Below the pieces are notes generated by a model. That model had not been told where the DNA came from and ran no database searches. It saw nothing but the letters and a program-made list of their open reading frames with translations. From NCBI RefSeq assembly GCF_009915765.1, contig NZ_JAABLQ010000001.1:3162001-3226000 (forward strand): 64,000 nucleotides of DNA, in the 5' to 3' direction. This DNA is from Pannonibacter sp. XCT-53 (lineage in GTDB: Bacteria > Pseudomonadota > Alphaproteobacteria > Rhizobiales > Stappiaceae). Of the stretch, positions 26,812 to 35,544 are shown in pieces; the first letter of the stretch is position 1; each line of letters begins with the position of its first letter. Both the position numbers and the translations under genes were made by a program.

Positions 26812-29214
26812 ATGACCTCTCCCGTCCGCCCGACCACATCCCAGGCCGGCGTCTGGCTGCTGCGCAGCACGGCCCTTGCCGCCATGCTCCTCGCCGGCGT
26901 GGTCCTTCCCGCCGCCGCCCCGGTCGTCGCGTCCGAGCCGGTGGCGAGCGAGCCCGCGCCCGACCGCACCTTCCGCCCCCTGCCCGCGCTTGCCGGCGGA
27001 CTGCGGCTGTCCGGCGAAAGCGATCACCGCGAGTGGCCCGTCTATCTGACCCGCACCCAGGCTGCGCAGCCGGGGGTCTTCGAGCTGGTGCTGACCTCGG
27101 CCGTGTCCGTGATGCCGGAGGGCTCGACGCTGCGCCTTGCCGTCAATGGCCAGACCCTCGGCGAACAGCCGATCAAGGCCTTCGGCCAGCCGCAGCTCCT
27201 GCGGTTCGATCTGCCTCCCGGTGCGCTGCAACCCGGTCTCAATGCGCTGCGGCTGACGGTCAGCCAGCGTCACCGGGTGGCCTGCGACACACCCTCCACC
27301 TACGAGCTGTGGAGCGACATCGACCCGGCCCGCACCGGCCTGCGCTTTGCCGACGCTTCACTCGGCCTCGAGACCTTGCCGGATCTGGCAGCGCTCGCCC
27401 CCGACAGCCGCGGGGCCCAGCGCCTGCGCATCGTGCAGGGGGACCTGACCGACACGCTCGCCCTGACGCGCGCCGTCGGCGTTCTGACGCGCATCGCCCG
27501 GGAAACCGGCATTTCGCATCCGATCGTCGAGGTGAGCGGCAGTGCCAGACCGGCCCCCGGCCTGACGCTGATCCTCGGCACCCCGACCGAGCTGCGTGCG
27601 CTCGGCAGCCCGGCCCTGCCGCAACCCGGCAACCTGACCCTGGTCGAGGGCGAGGGCGGCGTGACGCTGGTCGTGGCCGAGCAGGACCAGGACGGCCTGG
27701 ATGCCCTCGCGGCCCGCATCGGGTCGGGCGACCTGTCGCTGGCAGCGCGCAGCGGGTCTGCGGACGGCGCGGCCGCGCTGGACCGCCTGCTGCCGCGCCC
27801 CGTGGAGCCGGGCACGACGCTGACCCTTGCCGATCTCGGCGCCCGGACCAGCGAGTTCAACGGCCGCCTGCAGCGCACGCGGTTCGACCTGCGGCTCCCC
27901 GACGACTTCTTCCCGGCCGAGACCGGCACGATCAACCTGTCGCTGGCAGGCGGCTATGCCGCAGGGCTGGATCCCTCCAGCCAGATCGTCGTGCGTGTCA
28001 ACGGCGAGGTGGCCGCCGGCCTGCCGCTGTCGGATCCGGCCGGCGACGTCTTCGCCGACAAGGTCCTGCGCCTGTCGCTGAAGGCGTTCCGACCGGGGCT
28101 CAACAGCGTCGAGATCACGACCCAGACCGAGACCGCCGCCGACCGGCAGTGCGACACGCTCGCAGCCCTGCACGAGCCGCCGCGCTTTCTGCTGGTTGAC
28201 GAGACGCGGCTGGACATTCCGGCCTATCCGCGCCTGCTCGGCCTGCCCTCGCTCAACGCCAGCCTGACGGGCGGGCTCGCGCGCAAGGCCGGCGGCGACG
28301 TGCCGGTCTACGTGCCCTTCGCCACGCCCGACATGCTGTCGGCGGCGGCCACGCTTGCCGTCCGGCTCGGGATGGACATGGACGGACAGGGCAGCGTCTC
28401 GATCCGGGTGGGACGCCCGCAGCCGGATGAACCTGCCGCGGTGCTGGTCGGCGCTTTCGGTGACCTGTCGCCGGCAGCCCTGGCGGCGGCCGGACTGGAT
28501 GCCGGACGCCTGCGCGCGGCCTGGAGCGCGCCGACCCTCGACGGCAGCACGCCGCAGATGGTCAATGCCTCCAACCCGCTGCAGCGGCGTGTCGTCTCGC
28601 TGCAGTCGATCAGCCGGTCCGATCCGGTGATGACGGGCTCCATCCGCACGCCGCAGGAGGCAGCCGCCGCGCAGCCGGAGCGATCCCTGACCGCCACGCC
28701 GGGATCCAGCGACGAGGTGATGCAGCGCTGGCTGCAGGCGCATGAGGACCGCGACCTGCTGCGCAGCACCCTCTCCCGCGTCGAGACGGCGGTCACGGGG
28801 CTATTCGTGCGGCCCGACAGTCCGCGCCAGCCGCTGACGCCGGGCACGACGCTGGTCATTGCCCAGGGGCGACCGATGGCCGAGACCGGAGGCTTCTGGA
28901 CGGTCGTCACCGCACCAAGCCCGGCGGCACTGTCGATTGCCGTCGAGGACATCGTGGCCCCCGGGATGTGGCGTCAGCTCGCCGGGCACGAGGCGCGGTA
29001 CGACATGCAGACCGGACTGGTGACGACGGATGCGGGCGCGCCGGACTTCCATGTCGTGACCGCGCCGGAGTCGGCGGCAAACTGGCGACTGGTTGCCGCG
29101 GGCTGGCTGTCCGGCAATCCGCTTGCCTATGCAGGGCTGCTGCTGGCAGCAGCGCTCTGCCTGGCTCTGGCCACGGGCCGGGCGCTGCGCCCGGGCGGAC
29201 AGGTGCGCTCCTGA
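26812..29214 (+). CDS. bcsB: Cellulose synthase periplasmic subunit
   Basis: 800-aa partner of BcsA that guides the glucan across the periplasm. The signal peptide (LRSTALAAMLLAGVVLPAAAP) comes first, then two repeats of carbohydrate-binding and ferredoxin-like domains (HREWPVYLTR near 75, RTRFDLRLPDDFFPAETG near 360). A C-terminal membrane anchor (LAYAGLLLAAALCLALATG) completes BcsA's active complex. Its start is 3 bp after the bcsA stop, and its stop overlaps the bcsZ start by one base. Confidence 0.94.
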   Translation: MTSPVRPTTSQAGVWLLRSTALAAMLLAGVVLPAAAPVVASEPVASEPAPDRTFRPLPALAGGLRLSGESDHREWPVYLTRTQAAQPGVFELVLTSAVSVMPEGSTLRLAVNGQTLGEQPIKAFGQPQLLRFDLPPGALQPGLNALRLTVSQRHRVACDTPSTYELWSDIDPARTGLRFADASLGLETLPDLAALAPDSRGAQRLRIVQGDLTDTLALTRAVGVLTRIARETGISHPIVEVSGSARPAPGLTLILGTPTELRALGSPALPQPGNLTLVEGEGGVTLVVAEQDQDGLDALAARIGSGDLSLAARSGSADGAAALDRLLPRPVEPGTTLTLADLGARTSEFNGRLQRTRFDLRLPDDFFPAETGTINLSLAGGYAAGLDPSSQIVVRVNGEVAAGLPLSDPAGDVFADKVLRLSLKAFRPGLNSVEITTQTETAADRQCDTLAALHEPPRFLLVDETRLDIPAYPRLLGLPSLNASLTGGLARKAGGDVPVYVPFATPDMLSAAATLAVRLGMDMDGQGSVSIRVGRPQPDEPAAVLVGAFGDLSPAALAAAGLDAGRLRAAWSAPTLDGSTPQMVNASNPLQRRVVSLQSISRSDPVMTGSIRTPQEAAAAQPERSLTATPGSSDEVMQRWLQAHEDRDLLRSTLSRVETAVTGLFVRPDSPRQPLTPGTTLVIAQGRPMAETGGFWTVVTAPSPAALSIAVEDIVAPGMWRQLAGHEARYDMQTGLVTTDAGAPDFHVVTAPESAANWRLVAAGWLSGNPLAYAGLLLAAALCLALATGRALRPGGQVRS

Positions 29215-30464
29215 TGCGGCGCGGGATCATCCGGTTTGCAGGCGTGGTCGTGTTCGGAACGGCTCTGGCAGGGTGGATTGCAGTGACCGACTTCACCCCG
29301 TCCGCGCCCGAGGGACGCCAGCCGCTGCTTGTGGGCGCTTCCATGGCCCATCCGGCCGGCGGACCTCTCCCCGTGGCGCCGCAGGGAGCGGGCGAAGGGG
29401 CGCCCCCTGCATCAACCGTGGCTGCGACCCTGGCGCCGACCTCGGCGGCCAGCGTGAAGGTGCTGCCGAGACCGCTGCCCGGCAGCCTCGCGGCACCGGA
29501 GCTGTGGGCGGACTACACCCGCCGCTTCGTGTCGCCCGAGGGGCGGGTCATCGACACGGCCAACGGCGGCATCAGTCATTCCGAAGGCCAGGGCTACGGC
29601 ATGCTCCTGGCTGTCGCCGCCGATGACCGGCCGGTGTTCGACCGGATCTGGTCGTGGACACAGGCCAATCTCGACGTGCGGGATGACGGGCTTGCCGCAT
29701 GGCGCTGGGAGCCCGGCGCAAGTCCGGCCGTGACGGACCGCAACAACGCCAGCGACGGCGACCTCCTGATCGCCTGGGCCCTTGCCGAGGCCGGGCGTCA
29801 CTGGGCCGACGCAACCCTGACCGATGCGGCCCGGGCGCGGGCGCGGGCCCTGCGCGACCTTGTCATCGAGGACAGGAACGGTCGTCCGATGCTTCTGCCG
29901 GGGGCCTCCGGCTTCACGGCAGACGACCGGCCGGACGGTCCCGTTGTCAATCCGTCCTACTGGGTGTTCCCGGCCTTTCCGGTGCTGGCCGCGCTCGACG
30001 GCGGCCCGCGCCGTGCCGTCGACTGGACGGCGCTTTCGATGAGCGGTCTGGCGCTGCTGGCCGAAAGCCGCTTCGGCGCGCAGCACCTGCCGGCCGAGTG
30101 GGTCGCCCTCGGTGGCGAGGCGCCAAGGCCTGCCGAGGGCTTTCCGCCCCTGTTCGGCTACAACGCCATCCGCGTGCCGCTGTATCTCGCCTGGGCGGGA
30201 CCGAGCGAGCGGCAGCAGCTTGCGCCCTTTGCAGCCGCCTGGAGCAGCCGCGTGCCCGAGGTCGTGGACCTGACCACAGGCACACCGGGCGACCGCCTGA
30301 CCGACCGCGGCTACCGCGCCATCGCCGATCTGGTGCGCTGCGTCATGGAAGGCACGCCGATGCCGGCGGACCTGCGGGTGCCGTCCGACGAGCCCTACTA
30401 CCCCGCCACCCTGAGGGCCCTCGCCCTCGTCGCCGTCAAGCAGAGGTATCCCGAATGCTGGTGA
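29214..30464 (+). CDS. bcsZ: Endo-1,4-beta-glucanase, GH8
   Basis: 416-aa cellulase of glycoside hydrolase family 8, part of most cellulose operons, where it trims nascent cellulose in the periplasm. The N-terminal hydrophobic segment serves as signal or anchor, then a Pro/Ala-rich linker to about residue 90. The catalytic domain follows: SEGQGYGMLLAV has the general acid Glu, and NNASDGDLLIAWAL the conserved Asp. The end (YYPATLRALALVAVKQRYPEC) is family-typical. Overlaps the downstream TPR gene by 10 bp. Confidence 0.93.
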   Translation: MRRGIIRFAGVVVFGTALAGWIAVTDFTPSAPEGRQPLLVGASMAHPAGGPLPVAPQGAGEGAPPASTVAATLAPTSAASVKVLPRPLPGSLAAPELWADYTRRFVSPEGRVIDTANGGISHSEGQGYGMLLAVAADDRPVFDRIWSWTQANLDVRDDGLAAWRWEPGASPAVTDRNNASDGDLLIAWALAEAGRHWADATLTDAARARARALRDLVIEDRNGRPMLLPGASGFTADDRPDGPVVNPSYWVFPAFPVLAALDGGPRRAVDWTALSMSGLALLAESRFGAQHLPAEWVALGGEAPRPAEGFPPLFGYNAIRVPLYLAWAGPSERQQLAPFAAAWSSRVPEVVDLTTGTPGDRLTDRGYRAIADLVRCVMEGTPMPADLRVPSDEPYYPATLRALALVAVKQRYPECW

Positions 30465-32473
30465 GACCCCGTCTTCTCCTCGGAGCTGCGCTTCTCGTTC
30501 ACGGCCTCGGCGGAGGCAGCGCCGCCCTGGCACAGACCTTTGCCTCCGCCCCGGAAACCCTGCCGGATCCGGTTGCGGCCGGCGCAGGTGCCGCGCTCGC
30601 CCAGCCGGGCGTCGACGAAAGCGCGTTGCGCTACTACGCCGCCCAGAACAACCGCGAGCGGGTGGAGGCGGAAATCCGTCGCCTGCGGACGCTGCATCCC
30701 GGCTGGGTGCCGCCGAAGGATCTTTTCACCGGCGCGGCCCGGGCCAACCCGAACCAGGATCTCTGGGACCTGTTCGCGCAGGACCGTCTCGACCTGCTCC
30801 GGACCGAGATCGCCCGGCGCCAGGCCGGCGATGCCGGCTGGCAACCTCCGGCAGAGCTTCTGGAAAAGATGGCGCGGAAGGAAACGCGGCTGCGGCTGAT
30901 CCAGGCCTCCGAGGCCAGCCGGCATGCGGATGTCATCGCCGCCATCGAGACCGATCCGATGTTGCTCACCGTGGCCGATCTCGACGTGCTGTGGCGCGTG
31001 GCGGCCGCCTATGCCGCCTCGGGCGCGACCGCCGAGGCCTTCGATCTCTACGCGCTGGCGCTTTCGGCCGGGGAGGTCGCGGCGACCGACAAGCGCGCGA
31101 CGGCGCAGAAGGCCGTTGCGGTGCTGCCGCTCAGCCAGTCACAGCGCCTTCTCGAGGATCTGCGCCGGGCCGGAGCCACGCCGGGTCTCGATGTCTCCGA
31201 CGTGGAGCGGGATCTCGCCCGCCGCTGGGCCTCGGACTATCTCGAGCTGCGGCAGGACGTGGCCCCGTCCCAGGCGATGCTGGAAATCCTCGCCCGTCCT
31301 GCGGGCGCCGGAGCCGAGGCCGACCGCGAGATGATCAACGCCCGCCTGCTGGGCTGGCTGCACCGTCGCGCCGGACGTCATGGCGAGGCTCTCCGGCTGT
31401 TCGAGCAGGCCAGCGCCGGGACGACGGGGGCGGCTGCAGCCGACGCCCTGCTCGGGCGCGCCCTGTCGCTCGCCGGTCTCGGGCGGGGAGCGGAGGCCGA
31501 ACAGATTGCCGGCGACAACCGCCAGATCTCGTCGGCGCTGGAGGATCTCTTCATCGGCCTTGTCGCCGAGGACCTGACGTCGGCGACGCCGCGTCCGGCT
31601 GCCGAAGGCCGGCTCGAGGCCTTTGCCGAGGCGGTGCGAAACCGCCAGTCTGCGGCCGGCGCCTCCGCGCTCGGCTGGTACGCCTTCTCGCTGAAGCAGC
31701 ATGCGGCCGCCGCAGCCTGGTTCGAGACCGCCGTCGCCTGGGGGGGCGATGACAAGGCGGCGGAGGGGCATGTGCTGGCGACCCTTGCACTCGGCGACCG
31801 GACGGCGGCGACCGCGCTTCTGGCAACCTACACCGGGCGGCATCCGCGCCTCGCCAGCCTGACGCTGACCGCGCCACGGACCGGAGGTGCCGCACCCGGG
31901 CGGAGCGGTGGCGGTGCCCTGGCCAAGGCGGAGAAGGCCCGCAAGGCCGGTGACCCGGCCGGCTGCCTGCGCCTGGCCGGACCGGTTGCCGGGGCCGAAG
32001 CCGCCCTGCTGCGCGGCTGGTGCCTGATGGATCTCGACCGGCCGGAGGAAGCAGCCCTTGCCTTCAACGCCGCCCTGTCGGGCGATCGCAAGACCTCGCG
32101 CGATGCCGCCTATGGCCGGTCTCTGGCAATGCTGCGGGTCGGGCGGTCCTTCGACGCCGTGGAAGCGGCACAGAGCGTCGACCAGCCGGTCGAACGTCGC
32201 CAGGAGGTGGCGAGCGCCGCACTGGCGCAGGCGGCGGCCAGCGCCTTCGAGGCGGGCAACTATGCCGGCACGCTGGCAGCGCTCGACCGCCGTCGCCTGC
32301 TGGTGCCCGAACCGCGCGACCTGATGCTGCTGCGCGGCTGGGCCCTGATCCACACCGGCCAGAAGACCGCCGCCCGCGAGGTCTTCACCCTGCTCGACCG
32401 GCAGCTTTCCTCCAAGGAAACCCGCGCCGGCCTGCAGGAACTGGACCCGATCCTGGTGCTCGGGAGGGAATGA
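30455..32473 (+). CDS. TPR protein of the cellulose operon (BcsC/BcsK-like)
   Basis: 672 aa with a signal peptide (LLLGAALLVHGLGGGSAALAQ) and degenerate tetratricopeptide helices through most of the length (for example LGWLHRRAGRHGEALRLFEQA, LRGWCLMDLDRPEEAALAF, LRGWALIHTGQKTAAREVF). There is no C-terminal beta-barrel, so it cannot be a full BcsC porin. It resembles the TPR scaffold found in alphaproteobacterial operons that also have bcsN. Likely a periplasmic scaffold. Overlaps bcsZ by 10 bp and touches bcsN by one base. Confidence 0.82.
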   Translation: MLVRPRLLLGAALLVHGLGGGSAALAQTFASAPETLPDPVAAGAGAALAQPGVDESALRYYAAQNNRERVEAEIRRLRTLHPGWVPPKDLFTGAARANPNQDLWDLFAQDRLDLLRTEIARRQAGDAGWQPPAELLEKMARKETRLRLIQASEASRHADVIAAIETDPMLLTVADLDVLWRVAAAYAASGATAEAFDLYALALSAGEVAATDKRATAQKAVAVLPLSQSQRLLEDLRRAGATPGLDVSDVERDLARRWASDYLELRQDVAPSQAMLEILARPAGAGAEADREMINARLLGWLHRRAGRHGEALRLFEQASAGTTGAAAADALLGRALSLAGLGRGAEAEQIAGDNRQISSALEDLFIGLVAEDLTSATPRPAAEGRLEAFAEAVRNRQSAAGASALGWYAFSLKQHAAAAAWFETAVAWGGDDKAAEGHVLATLALGDRTAATALLATYTGRHPRLASLTLTAPRTGGAAPGRSGGGALAKAEKARKAGDPAGCLRLAGPVAGAEAALLRGWCLMDLDRPEEAALAFNAALSGDRKTSRDAAYGRSLAMLRVGRSFDAVEAAQSVDQPVERRQEVASAALAQAAASAFEAGNYAGTLAALDRRRLLVPEPRDLMLLRGWALIHTGQKTAAREVFTLLDRQLSSKETRAGLQELDPILVLGRE

Positions 32474-33612
32474 TGACGCACACCGGACATGCCCGCAGCC
32501 TCGTCCTGGGCCTCGCAGCGCTGGCCGCTGCGGGCTGCAGCCAGGTGCCCCCTGCCGTCACGGCCTACCACGATGCGGCCCTGTCGGTGCTGACGGACAG
32601 CGCGCCCCGCGAGGTCGGGGCGGCGATGGCCCTCGCCCGCCTGCCCGAGGCGGCCGGACAGGTCATCCGGGTCACGCAAAGCCGTTCGGGCGGTGTCGAG
32701 CGGCAGCGGATCACCCTTGCGGGCGATCCCGCCACCAGCGGCGAAAATGCGATCGAGATCCGTCTGACCCAGCGCGGCACCGGTCCGGCGCCCTCGGCCG
32801 CCGTGATCCGGAGCGAGATGGCGACGGCCTTTCCTGGCCGCAGCCTCGGGCTGTCGAACCGGTTGCCGGTCAATGCCTATGGCCCCTTCGGCGTCGCCAG
32901 CGACGGGCGGGGCTGTGCCTATCTGTGGCAGGACGTGCAGCGGGCAACCGGCGACAGTGGCCTGTTCCGACCGCGCAGCCATGACATGGCCGAGATCCGT
33001 GTCCGGCTGTGCCGTGCGGGCCTGACCGAGACGGCAGCCGTGGATCTGATGCAGCGCCTGCAACTTGCCATACCGGGGATTTCCTCGGCCAACCTTCTGT
33101 CCAGCCTCGCCGCGCCCGGTCAGCCGCTCGCTCCGGCGCTGGCGCGCGTCGACACGTTGCTCGGCGCCCCTGGGATGCGCCCCGACATACGCCCGAAACC
33201 TCACATGGAATCTCGCATGGAGCCAGCTCTGGCGCCTGCCCCGACGGCCAGCCGGCCTGTTCCCCCGGTTGTGCGGCCGGCTGGTGCAGCAGCCCCGAAG
33301 GTGGTCGCTCCGGCCGCGACAGCCGTGGCCATTCCGCTTCCCGACCCGGCGACCACGCCGTCGCCCGGGCAGACCGCCCCCCTTCGGACCACGCCGACCG
33401 TGCCCCTGCCGCATGCCGTCGCCCAGCCGGCGGCAGCTGCTGCGGCGGCTCCGGTCCGGGTGCCGCTTCCGTCCGCCACGGCCGGAGGCGGGCAGGCCGG
33501 AGATGGCCAGGCAACCGGAGGAAAGGGGAGCGTCGGCCCTGCGGCAGCCGTGGCACCGACGCTGGCGCAGGCCGCGCCGGAGATGGTCGTCAGGCCCATT
33601 CCCCTGCCCTGA
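32473..33612 (+). CDS. bcsN: Cellulose biosynthesis lipoprotein BcsN
   Basis: 379 aa with a lipobox (LGLAALAAAGC, lipidated Cys at about 22), so a membrane-anchored lipoprotein. The conserved part (about 30-215) matches what I know as BcsN of Rhizobium and Agrobacterium cellulose operons: AYGPFGVASDGRGCAYLWQDVQ and DMAEIRVRLCRAG. The last 150 residues are a Pro/Ala-rich low-complexity tail. Its precise role in cellulose export is not established. Last gene of the bcs operon; kdp follows after 131 bp. Confidence 0.82.
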   Translation: MTHTGHARSLVLGLAALAAAGCSQVPPAVTAYHDAALSVLTDSAPREVGAAMALARLPEAAGQVIRVTQSRSGGVERQRITLAGDPATSGENAIEIRLTQRGTGPAPSAAVIRSEMATAFPGRSLGLSNRLPVNAYGPFGVASDGRGCAYLWQDVQRATGDSGLFRPRSHDMAEIRVRLCRAGLTETAAVDLMQRLQLAIPGISSANLLSSLAAPGQPLAPALARVDTLLGAPGMRPDIRPKPHMESRMEPALAPAPTASRPVPPVVRPAGAAAPKVVAPAATAVAIPLPDPATTPSPGQTAPLRTTPTVPLPHAVAQPAAAAAAAPVRVPLPSATAGGGQAGDGQATGGKGSVGPAAAVAPTLAQAAPEMVVRPIPLP

Positions 33613-33642
33613 ACGGGGCTGGCCGGAGATGCGGAGACCCGG

Positions 33643-33694
33643 CTTTACGCAAACTTTACGCTGACCCGCCGCATCCGGCATCGCGCCTTTACGC
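33643..33694 (+). promoter_or_regulatory. Three phased CTTTACGC repeats upstream of kdp (KdpE site candidate)
   Basis: CTTTACGC occurs at 33643, 33654 and 33687. The spacings are 11 and 33 bp, one and three helical turns, so all three face the same side of the DNA. A perfect palindrome GGCCTA-N5-TAGGCC follows at 33701-33717. Response-regulator dimers of the OmpR class bind such direct repeats; KdpE is encoded at the end of this operon. Confidence 0.55.
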
Positions 33695-33743
33695 ATCGCG
33701 GGCCTAATGGATAGGCCGTCCTTTCAACAAGGGTGGCAGGTCC

Positions 33744-33833
33744 ATGACACTTGATGTTGCACTGGGGCTGGCGCTGGCCGCCGGCCTCTTCGTTTATCTT
33801 CTCGCCGCGCTCCTCGCGCCCGAGCGGTTCTGA
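33744..33833 (+). CDS. kdpF: Kdp system small membrane subunit KdpF
   Basis: 29 aa, a single membrane helix (LGLALAAGLFVYLLAALLAPERF). Length, hydrophobic pattern and position just before kdpA match KdpF, the small subunit that stabilises the KdpFABC K+ pump. The stop is 10 bp before the kdpA ATG. It is often missed because of its size. Confidence 0.9.
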   Translation: MTLDVALGLALAAGLFVYLLAALLAPERF

Positions 33834-33843
33834 GGGGGCAGCG

Positions 33844-35535
33844 ATGCAAGCTGATCTCCTCCAGGCCGGGCTTTATCTGCTCGTTCTTGTCGGCCTCGCG
33901 GTGCCGCTCGGCGCCTACATGGCCGCCGTCTTCTCCGGCGACATCCGCTTCCTCGCCCCGCTGGAGCGCGCCATCCTGGCGCCCGTGGGCCGCCAGCACC
34001 TCGCCGACCAGCGCTGGAGCGCCTATGCCCTCTCGCTGCTCGTGTTCAATGCCGTCGGCTTCGCGATCCTGTTCGCGATCCTGATGCTGCAGCATTTGCT
34101 GCCGCTGAACCCGCAGGGCTTTGACGGTCTGAGCTGGCACCTTGCCTTCAACACGGCGGTGTCCTTCATGACCAACACCAACTGGCAGTCCTACGGCGGC
34201 GAGACGACGCTGTCGCATTTCAGCCAGATGGCCGGCCTGACGACACAGAACTTCCTGTCCTGCGCCACCGGCATGGCGGTCGCCGCGGCCGTTGCCCGCG
34301 GCCTTGCGGCCCGCAAGACGCGGCTGCTCGGCAATTTCTGGACCGACATGACCCGCGCCGTGCTTTATGTCCTCGTCCCGGGCGCGGTGGTCCTGGCGCT
34401 GGTGCTGGCCGCCCTCGGCGTGCCGCAGACGCTGGACGCCTCGGTTACGGCCACCACGCTCGAAGGCGCGCAGCAGACCATCTCCGTCGGCCCCGTCGCC
34501 TCGCAGCTTGCCATCAAGCAGCTCGGCACCAATGGCGGCGGCTTCTTCAACGTGAACTCGGCCCATCCGCTCGAGAACCCGAACGCGCTCACCAACTTCC
34601 TGTCGATCCTGGCGATCCTCGTCATTCCGGTCGGCTTCTGCTTCACCTATGGCCGCATGGTCGGCGACCGTCGCCAGGGCCTGGCGCTGTTTGCCGCGAT
34701 GGCAGTGCTGCTCGTCCTGTCCTTTACCGCACTCTATTCCGCCGAACGGGCCGGCAACCCGATCCTCTCGGAGTTTGTCACGCCGGCCGGCAGCAACATG
34801 GAAGGCAAGGAAGTCCGGTTCGGCCTCGTCGGCTCCGTGCTCTGGTCGGTGGCCACGACGGCCGCCTCGAACGGTTCGGTCAATGCCATGCATGACAGCC
34901 TGACGCCGCTTGGCGGCATGGTGGCCATGCTCAACATGCAGCTCGGCGAGATCATCTATGGCGGTGCCGGCGTCGGCCTCACCGGCATGCTGCTCTTCGT
35001 GGTGCTGACGGTGTTCCTGGCCGGGCTGATGGTCGGCCGCACGCCGGAGTATCTCGGCAAGAAGATCGAGGCGCCGGAGATCAAGCTGGCCGCCCTGTCG
35101 CTGCTCGTGATGCCGGTCGGCGTGCTCGTGTTCAGCGCCCTGGCGATCTGGGCCGGCACGGCGGCGACCTCGGTGCAGGACGCGGGACCGCACGGCCTGT
35201 CGGAGCTGGTCTATGCCTACTCTTCCGCCACGGGCAACAACGGCTCTGCCTTTGCCGGTTTCAACGCCAACACGCCGTGGCACAATGTGTTCATTGGCCT
35301 CGCGATGCTGCTGGGCCGCTTCGGCTACATCCTGCCGATCCTCGGCATAGCCGGGCTGATGGCGGCCAAGATCCCGGCCAGCGCCACCGCCGGCACGTTC
35401 CCGACCCATGGCACCGTCTTCGTCGTCCTCCTGCTGGTGACGATCCTGATCGTCGGTGCCCTGACCTTCCTTCCGGTTCTCGCCCTTGGCCCGATCGCCG
35501 AATTCATCGCGATGCAGGCCGGACAGACCTTCTGA
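33844..35535 (+). CDS. kdpA: Potassium-transporting ATPase subunit KdpA
   Basis: 563-aa K+-selective channel-like subunit of the high-affinity Kdp P-type ATPase. It has about ten membrane helices. Selectivity-filter-like motifs include TNTNWQSYGGE near 115, GTNGGGFFNVNSAHPLENPN near 225, TPLGGM near 355 and SATGNNGSAFAG near 465. ATG at 33844 follows the kdpF stop by 10 bp. Co-transcribed with kdpBCDE. Confidence 0.97.
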   Translation: MQADLLQAGLYLLVLVGLAVPLGAYMAAVFSGDIRFLAPLERAILAPVGRQHLADQRWSAYALSLLVFNAVGFAILFAILMLQHLLPLNPQGFDGLSWHLAFNTAVSFMTNTNWQSYGGETTLSHFSQMAGLTTQNFLSCATGMAVAAAVARGLAARKTRLLGNFWTDMTRAVLYVLVPGAVVLALVLAALGVPQTLDASVTATTLEGAQQTISVGPVASQLAIKQLGTNGGGFFNVNSAHPLENPNALTNFLSILAILVIPVGFCFTYGRMVGDRRQGLALFAAMAVLLVLSFTALYSAERAGNPILSEFVTPAGSNMEGKEVRFGLVGSVLWSVATTAASNGSVNAMHDSLTPLGGMVAMLNMQLGEIIYGGAGVGLTGMLLFVVLTVFLAGLMVGRTPEYLGKKIEAPEIKLAALSLLVMPVGVLVFSALAIWAGTAATSVQDAGPHGLSELVYAYSSATGNNGSAFAGFNANTPWHNVFIGLAMLLGRFGYILPILGIAGLMAAKIPASATAGTFPTHGTVFVVLLLVTILIVGALTFLPVLALGPIAEFIAMQAGQTF

Positions 35536-35544
35536 GGACCTCCC

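Noticed and set aside
24439..27273. 944-codon minus-strand open frame opposite bcsA
   Set aside because: Low-complexity R/G/Q/H composition, no motif, and runs into the AT-rich promoter region; antisense shadow of bcsA.
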